Origin: Thiohalospira sp051746205 | GTDB taxonomy: Bacteria > Pseudomonadota > Gammaproteobacteria > Thiohalospirales > Thiohalospiraceae | Direction of reading: 5' to 3' | NCBI GenBank assembly: GCA_051746205.1 | Contig: JBNJEU010000005.1 | Location: forward strand, 1 to 64,000 | Length of the DNA stretch: 64,000 nt | In this document: positions 59,175 to 64,000 of the stretch, piece by piece | Layout: every line of letters begins with the position of its first letter | Position numbering within the stretch: the first letter of the stretch is position 1 | Notes under the pieces: model-generated | The model's input: only the letters and a program-made list of their open reading frames with translations | The model's database searches: none | Told to the model about the DNA's origin: nothing | Program-made: the position numbers and the translations under genes

Positions 59175-60194
59175 ATGGCCGCCCGATCGCTGGAGGAGCT
59201 CGCCGGGATCGTCGATGCGCGCATCGAGGGGGAATCCCGTCCGGCCATCGCCGGACTGGCGAGTCTGACGGGTGCCGGGGCCGGGGATCTGGCCTTCGCC
59301 GCCGGTGACTGGGCGGTGCGGGCGTTGCGCGCCACCGGGGCCGGGGCGGTCGTGGTCGCTCCCGAGCTGCTTGCCGAGGCGCCGACCACGGCGCTGGTGG
59401 TGGAGAATCCGCGCGCGGCCTTTGCCCGGATCGCCCGTCTGTTCGATACCGCCCCGGCTCCGGAGCCCGGGATTCACGCCACCGCGACCATCGATCCCGC
59501 TGCGACCATTGCCCCCGATGCCGCCATCGGCCCCCACTGCGTGGTCGAGGCGGGGGCCGTCATCGGTTCCGGTTGCCGGCTCGGTCCGGGTTGTCTGGTG
59601 GGCCATCGGGCACGGCTCGGCGCGGGGTGCCATCTGGTGGCACGGGTTACCGTGCTCCACGAGGTGGAACTCGGGGCGCGGGTCGTGATCCATCCGGGGG
59701 CGGTGATCGGCAGTGACGGCTTCGGACTGGCGCGTACCGGCGACCACTGGGAAAAGGTTCCGCAGCTGGGGCGGGTGGTCATCGGCGACGACGTCGAGAT
59801 CGGCGCCAATACCACCATCGATCGCGGCGCCCTGGACGACACGGTTGTTGAACAGGGCGTCAAGCTGGATAATCAGGTCCATATCGCCCACAACGTCCAC
59901 ATCGGGGCGCACACGGTGATGGCTGGTTGCACCGGCATCGCCGGCAGTGTCCGGATCGGACGGGATTGCGCGCTGGGAGGGGGCGTGGGGGTGGCCAATC
60001 ACGTCACCCTGGGCGACGCCGTGACCGTGACCGGGATGTCGCTGGTGAGCCGTTCCCTCACCAGCCCGGGGATCTACTCCGCCGGTCTTCCGGCGCTGGA
60101 GAACGACCGTTTCAATCGCAACGCGGTGCGCTTCCGGCAACTGGACGACATGGCCCGGCGACTGAAGGCGCTGGAAAAAGACTCCGAAAAATAA
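59175..60194 (+). CDS. lpxD: UDP-3-O-(3-hydroxyacyl)glucosamine N-acyltransferase
   Basis: This 339-residue lipid A enzyme adds the N-linked acyl chain. An N-terminal uridine-binding domain (about 1-95) is followed by hexapeptide repeats (about 100-270) with the catalytic histidine region KLDNQVHIAHNVHIGAHT and a C-terminal helix. ATG 59175 is 8 bp after skp; the upstream frame to 58542 shadows skp. It belongs to the skp-lpxD-fabZ-lpxA run. Confidence 0.98.
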   Translation: MAARSLEELAGIVDARIEGESRPAIAGLASLTGAGAGDLAFAAGDWAVRALRATGAGAVVVAPELLAEAPTTALVVENPRAAFARIARLFDTAPAPEPGIHATATIDPAATIAPDAAIGPHCVVEAGAVIGSGCRLGPGCLVGHRARLGAGCHLVARVTVLHEVELGARVVIHPGAVIGSDGFGLARTGDHWEKVPQLGRVVIGDDVEIGANTTIDRGALDDTVVEQGVKLDNQVHIAHNVHIGAHTVMAGCTGIAGSVRIGRDCALGGGVGVANHVTLGDAVTVTGMSLVSRSLTSPGIYSAGLPALENDRFNRNAVRFRQLDDMARRLKALEKDSEK

Positions 60195-60213
60195 CACTGA
60201 CAGAGGAAAGACC

Positions 60214-60666
60214 TTGGTACAACTCGATATTAACGGCATCATGGAACACCTGCCGCATCGCTATCCCTTCCTGATGGTGGACCGGGTGCTGGAGCTCGAA
60301 CCGGGCGAGCGGCTGCTGGGCTACAAGAACGTCAGCTACAACGAGCCCTACTTCACCGGTCATTTCCCGCAGAAACCGGTGATGCCGGGCGTTCTCATCG
60401 TCGAGGCGCTCGCTCAGGCCACCGGCATTCTCGCCTTCCACACCACCGGCCGGCGGCCGGAACAGGGCTCCCTCTATTATCTGGTGGGCGTTGACAACGC
60501 CCGCTTCAAGAAGCAGGTGGTCCCCGGCGACCAGCTGCGGCTCGAGGTGCGGGTCGTGCGCTCCAGCCGCGGGGTCTGGAAGTTCAGCGGCGAGGCCTCG
60601 GTGGAGGACGGGAGTGTGGCCGCCAGCGCCGACCTCATGTGCGCGGAACGGGACGCGGCGGAGTGA
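60214..60666 (+). CDS. fabZ: 3-hydroxyacyl-ACP dehydratase FabZ
   Basis: This 150-residue fatty-acid-synthesis dehydratase competes with LpxA/LpxD for hydroxyacyl-ACP. HRYPFLMVDRVLELEPG and the catalytic GHFPQKPVMPGVLIVEALAQ (His and Glu) are intact. The start is TTG 60214 after AGAGGAAAG, giving VQLDINGIMEHLPHR. The stop overlaps the lpxA GTG (GTGA), so translation is coupled. Confidence 0.98.
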   Translation: MVQLDINGIMEHLPHRYPFLMVDRVLELEPGERLLGYKNVSYNEPYFTGHFPQKPVMPGVLIVEALAQATGILAFHTTGRRPEQGSLYYLVGVDNARFKKQVVPGDQLRLEVRVVRSSRGVWKFSGEASVEDGSVAASADLMCAERDAAE

Positions 60667-61436
60667 AGGTCGACCCCCGGGCCGTCGTGGACTCCTCCGC
60701 GACTCTGGCCGAGGGGGTCACCGTTTCGCCGTTTGCCATCGTCGGGGCCGATGTGACCATCGGCCCCGGCACCTGGATCGGTCCCCACTGCGTGATCCAG
60801 GGGCCGTCCACCATCGGAGCCAACAACCGGATCTACCAGTTCGCGTCGGTGGGGGACGACCCGCAGGACAAGAAGTATCGTGGGGAACACACCACCCTCG
60901 AGATCGGCGACGGCAACGTCATCCGCGAATACACCACCATCAATCGCGGGACTCGGCAGGGTGGCGGCGTGACCCGGATCGGCCACGAGAACTGGATCAT
61001 GGCTTACGTCCACATCGCCCACGACTGCATTGTCGGCGACCACACCACCTTCGCCAACGGTGCCTCTCTCGCCGGCCATGTGAACGTGGACGATCATGCC
61101 ATTCTCGGCGGTTTCAGTCTGATCCACCAGTTCAGCCACCTGGGCCGGTACACCTTCTCGGCCATGGGGGCGGTGGTAAACAAGGATGTCCCGCCCTTCG
61201 TGCGCATCTCCGGCAATCCGGCGGAGCCGCGCGGCCTCAATACCGAGGGGCTGAAGCGTGCCGGTTTCGGCGAGGAGAGCCTCGGGCGTCTGCGTCAGGC
61301 GTATCGGCGGATCTATCGGGAGGGGCTGACCATCGAGGACGCCCTGGAACTCCTCGCCGATCTCATCGACATGGACCCCGATGTGGCGGAGTTCTGCCGT
61401 TTCGTCAGCGAGAGTCGTCGGGGGATCCTGCGCTGA
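60663..61436 (+). CDS. lpxA: UDP-N-acetylglucosamine acyltransferase
   Basis: This 257-residue enzyme is the first committed step of lipid A. Hexapeptide repeats run from about residue 5 to 190, with the catalytic histidine in IAHDCIVGDHTTFANGA, then a helical C-terminal domain (about 195-257). GTG 60663 overlaps the fabZ stop. In most relatives lpxB follows on the same strand; here lpxB is convergent and the two genes overlap by 32 bp. Confidence 0.98.
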   Translation: MKVDPRAVVDSSATLAEGVTVSPFAIVGADVTIGPGTWIGPHCVIQGPSTIGANNRIYQFASVGDDPQDKKYRGEHTTLEIGDGNVIREYTTINRGTRQGGGVTRIGHENWIMAYVHIAHDCIVGDHTTFANGASLAGHVNVDDHAILGGFSLIHQFSHLGRYTFSAMGAVVNKDVPPFVRISGNPAEPRGLNTEGLKRAGFGEESLGRLRQAYRRIYREGLTIEDALELLADLIDMDPDVAEFCRFVSESRRGILR

Positions 61437-62586
61437 TCCGACCGTTGTCGGCGATGATCTCCACGGCCCATTCGGCCACCGCCTCCGGGGCATCCCCTTC
61501 CCCGAGACGGGCGCGCAGCTCGGCCAGTTCCCCCCGGACCCGCTCGGCGTAGGCGGTGTCGAAGAGCAGCCGCCACAGTTCGTCGGCGATGTTGGCGCCG
61601 GTGGCCTCCTTCTGCAGGAATTCCCGGACCACGGGCTTTTCCGCCACGATGTTCACCAGCGAGACGTGGTCGAGATTGACCAGCATGCGGGCGATCCACC
61701 AGGTCAGTGTGGAGACCCGATAGATCACCGTCAGCGGCGTGCCCATGAGACCGATCTGGAGGGTGGCCGTGCCCGAGGCGCTGGCGATGGCGTCACAGGC
61801 AGCGGTCGCGGCGTGGAACTGCCCCCGGACGATGGTGGCCTCGATGCCTGCCGTCGCCAGCGGCTCCTCCACCAGGGCCGGGTCGAGACCGTCGGCCAGG
61901 GGCAGCAGGAAGCGGATGGTGGGATCGTCCGCCAGTAGCCGGCTGGCGGCGTCCGCAAGCTCCGGCATCAGCCGCTGCAGTTCGCTGACCCGCGAGCCGG
62001 GGAAGAGGCCGACGATGCGTGGTTCCTGCGGCAGCCCGAGAACACGGCGGGCGTGGCCCCGACTCATGTCCACCGGGGTGTCGGTGGCCAGTGGATGGCC
62101 GACGAAGCGGACCGGAACACCGACTTCCTCGTAGATGGGCACTTCGAAGGGGAATACGACGGCCATGGCGTCGACCCGCCGGGCGATGGTCTTCAGGCGG
62201 CCCTTGCGCCAGGCCCAGATCTGGGGGCTGATGTAGTAGAGCACCGGCACACCCTGTTCCTGCGCGGTCGCGGCCAGGCGCAGATTGAATTCCGGCAGGT
62301 CGGTGACGATGAGCAGGTCGGGCTGCTCATCCACCAGCCGCTGGCGCATCTCCGCGAGCCGCCGCTTGATGTGGCGGTAGTGGCTGAGGACCTCGACGAT
62401 CCCGACCAGCGACAGTTCCGAGGCGGAGAAGGCCAGTTCCACACCGGCGGCCTCCATGGCCGGGCCGCCGACACCGAAGAAGGTGGCGGCGGGCAGGTCC
62501 CGGCGGATGGTCTCGACGACGCGGGCGGCATGGGCATCGCCGGAGGCCTCGCCGGCAATCACCATGATGCGTGGGGCGTGTTTCAT
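61405..62586 (-). CDS. lpxB: Lipid-A-disaccharide synthase
   Basis: This 393-residue family GT19 glycosyltransferase condenses UDP-2,3-diacylglucosamine with lipid X. The N-terminal IMVIAGEASGDAHAA, the membrane-associated GVPVLYYISPQIWAWR and GLFPGSRVSELQRLMP motifs are intact. ATG 62586 overlaps the stop of the upstream aminotransferase gene. It is inverted compared with the usual lpxA-lpxB order and joined to nucleotide-sugar genes, which points to rearrangement in this lineage. Confidence 0.97.
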   Translation of the reverse strand: MKHAPRIMVIAGEASGDAHAARVVETIRRDLPAATFFGVGGPAMEAAGVELAFSASELSLVGIVEVLSHYRHIKRRLAEMRQRLVDEQPDLLIVTDLPEFNLRLAATAQEQGVPVLYYISPQIWAWRKGRLKTIARRVDAMAVVFPFEVPIYEEVGVPVRFVGHPLATDTPVDMSRGHARRVLGLPQEPRIVGLFPGSRVSELQRLMPELADAASRLLADDPTIRFLLPLADGLDPALVEEPLATAGIEATIVRGQFHAATAACDAIASASGTATLQIGLMGTPLTVIYRVSTLTWWIARMLVNLDHVSLVNIVAEKPVVREFLQKEATGANIADELWRLLFDTAYAERVRGELAELRARLGEGDAPEAVAEWAVEIIADNGRISAGSPDDSR

Positions 62587-63674
62587 GCGGCGGCGCGGAT
62601 GGCGTCCACGATGGAGTGGATCTGCTCCTTGGAAAGCTCGGGGAACATCGGCAGCGACAGGACTTCCGCGGCGGCCTGTTCGGTCACCGGCAGACGGACG
62701 CCCCGGCACTCCTCGGCGAACGCCTTCTGCTGATGCAGCGGGACCGGGTAGTAGACCGCCGAGGCCGCGCCGGCCTCCTGCAGTGCCTGCTGGATCGCCT
62801 CGCGCTTCTCCACCCGCAGGGTGTACTGGTGGTAGACGTGGGTGCCGCCGGTCTCCGGCGGCGGGGTCACACCGGGGACATCGGCGAGCAGCTCACTGTA
62901 GAGGTGGGCGGCGCGGCGGCGCCCCTCGTTGTAGCCGCGCATGCGCTTGAGCTTGATCCGCAGGATCACCGCCTGCAGCTCGTCCAGCCGACTGTTGTAG
63001 CCGACCACGTCGTGGTAGTAGCGTTCGCTGCTGCCGTGGTTGCGCAGCATCCGGATCCGGTCGGCGACGGCGTCGTCGTCGGTGGTGATCATCCCGCCGT
63101 CGCCGTAGCAGCCGAGGTTCTTGCTCGGGAAGAAGCTGAAGGCGCCGGCGATGCCGAAGCGGCCGGTCATGGTGCCGTCGATGTCGGCGCCGAAGGACTG
63201 GGCACAGTCCTCGACCACCTTCAGCCCGTGCTTCTCCGCGATCGGCATCAGGGCCCCCATGTCGGCCGGCTGGCCGAACAGGTGCACCGGCAGGATGGCG
63301 CGGGTATTCGGCGTGATGGCGGCCTCGACGGCGGCCGGGTCGATGTTGAAGCCGGCCGGTTCGATGTCGACGAAGACCGGCGTCGCGCCGACGTAGCGGA
63401 TCGCCTCGGCGGTGGCGATGAAGGTGAACGGGCTGGTGATGACCTCGTCACCCGGGCCGATGTCGGCGGCGTCCAGGGCCAGGTGCAGGGCGTCGGTACC
63501 GGAGGCGCAGGTGATGGCGTGGCGCACGCCGAGCCATTCCGCGGCCTCCTGTTCGAAGGCCTGGACGTTCGGGCCAAGGATGTACTGGGTCGCGCCCAGC
63601 GCCTCCAGGATGGCCGGTTCGATCTCCTCGCGCAGACTCTCGTACTGGCCGCGCAGGTCAACCATTGGGATCAT
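62583..63674 (-). CDS. DegT/DnrJ/EryC1/StrS aminotransferase (WbpE/WlbC-like)
   Basis: This 363-residue PLP-dependent sugar aminotransferase probably acts in O-antigen or capsule precursor synthesis. The PLP lysine is in SFFPSKNLGCYGDGG (about residue 183). ITCASGTDALHLAL and VVEDCAQSFGA are family motifs. Together with the oxidoreductase upstream it resembles the pair that turns a UDP-N-acetylglucosaminuronate into its 3-amino sugar. It overlaps lpxB in ATGA. ATG 63674 begins MIPMVDLRGQYE. Confidence 0.9.
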   Translation of the reverse strand: MIPMVDLRGQYESLREEIEPAILEALGATQYILGPNVQAFEQEAAEWLGVRHAITCASGTDALHLALDAADIGPGDEVITSPFTFIATAEAIRYVGATPVFVDIEPAGFNIDPAAVEAAITPNTRAILPVHLFGQPADMGALMPIAEKHGLKVVEDCAQSFGADIDGTMTGRFGIAGAFSFFPSKNLGCYGDGGMITTDDDAVADRIRMLRNHGSSERYYHDVVGYNSRLDELQAVILRIKLKRMRGYNEGRRRAAHLYSELLADVPGVTPPPETGGTHVYHQYTLRVEKREAIQQALQEAGAASAVYYPVPLHQQKAFAEECRGVRLPVTEQAAAEVLSLPMFPELSKEQIHSIVDAIRAAA

Positions 63675-63713
63675 GTCTCGTTCCTCGGGTTCGGAGTGGG
63701 TCGGTTCGGTTCG

Positions 63714-64000
63714 TCAGTCGGCGAGCTGCTGGAACTCCACCTGGGAGTAGGTCATCAGCTTCGTGATCTCCAGGGCCGTCTCCAGGGCGCGCAGACCATC
63801 CGCGCCATCCACGGTAGGCCGACGTCCCGTGGCGATGGCGGTGAGGAAGTCGTGGACCTCCTCGCGGATGGCGTCGCCGCCCTCGAAGACCTTCTCGTTG
63901 GTTTCGATCTCCGGGATCCCGGCCTCGGTCAGTGTTTCGCGATCGCCGACCCGGTGGGCCGCCAGTTTGCGCTGCTGGAAATCCACCGCCATGTAGGTGT
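63714..64000 (-). CDS. Gfo/Idh/MocA family oxidoreductase, C-terminal part
   Basis: Only the last 95 codons are in the window, and the frame stays open through the right edge. The visible C-terminus (FLTAIATGRRPTVDGADGLR, ALEIT) is typical of Gfo/Idh/MocA NAD(P)-dependent sugar dehydrogenases. With the following DegT-type aminotransferase it suggests WlbA/WbpB-like oxidation of a UDP-N-acetylhexuronate for O-antigen synthesis, but the NAD-binding domain is not visible. The internal ATG at 63992 is not the start. Confidence 0.8.
   Translation of the reverse strand, partial: TYMAVDFQQRKLAAHRVGDRETLTEAGIPEIETNEKVFEGGDAIREEVHDFLTAIATGRRPTVDGADGLRALETALEITKLMTYSQVEFQQLAD

Overview
The window is GC-rich chromosomal DNA from a Gammaproteobacterium. 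Markers are the rpsB-tsf-pyrH-frr-uppS-cdsA-dxr-rseP-bamA-skp-lpxD-fabZ-lpxA block, a dksA-gluQ-cbrX-cbrA-cbrB block arranged as in Pseudomonas, ZipA, and SMC rather than MukB. A CbbY-type phosphatase, an MsrPQ pair, an Mrp-type antiporter operon and sodium-coupled transporters would fit a halophilic or sulfur-oxidising member of the Chromatiales/Ectothiorhodospiraceae. That placement is inference. I see no tRNA, rRNA, CRISPR array, insertion sequence or prophage.

Layout. 1-5268 (minus): a sodium:solute symporter with its small subunit, flanked by two DUF294/CBS/cyclic-nucleotide-type regulators. 5423-6295: a PilZ (YcgR-like) protein. 6413-12306 (minus): cbrB, cbrA, a small CbrX-like membrane protein, gluQ and dksA. 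A sigma-54 promoter with two upstream TGTTAC-N5-GTAACA dyads precedes the symporter operon, and a third dyad lies at cbrX, so CbrAB probably drives the symporter operon. 12613-16081: EAL-HDOD protein, CbbY phosphatase and a degenerate HD-GYP protein. 16066-17762 (minus): D-ribulose-kinase-type FGGY kinase and queF. 17864-24503: smc, zipA, ligA.

24503-31484: a tightly overlapping Mrp/Mbh-type antiporter operon (E, F, G, DUF4040-MnhB fusion, C, then three NuoL/M/N-type subunits). 31597-35641: methyltransferase, Tat-exported patatin, Na/Pi cotransporter with PhoU-like tail, and a small coiled-coil protein. 35638-37193 (minus): msrQ and msrP with a candidate FNR-type box upstream. 37500-40339: the complete AmmeMemoRadiSam set, with a 181-bp element bearing 47-bp perfect inverted arms between the divergent genes. 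40336-43539 (minus): dapE, dapD, dapC. 43781-45451: two tandem HDOD genes. 45440-48900 (minus): glnD and map. 49128-61436: the translation/envelope block named above. 61405-64000 (minus): lpxB, placed tail-to-tail against lpxA and joined to nucleotide-sugar genes (DegT/DnrJ aminotransferase, Gfo/Idh/MocA oxidoreductase).

All five convergent gene pairs overlap at their 3' ends (4 to 32 bp), and many co-directional pairs share ATGA or GTGA stop/start overlaps. There is little room for intrinsic terminators and I found none that is convincing.
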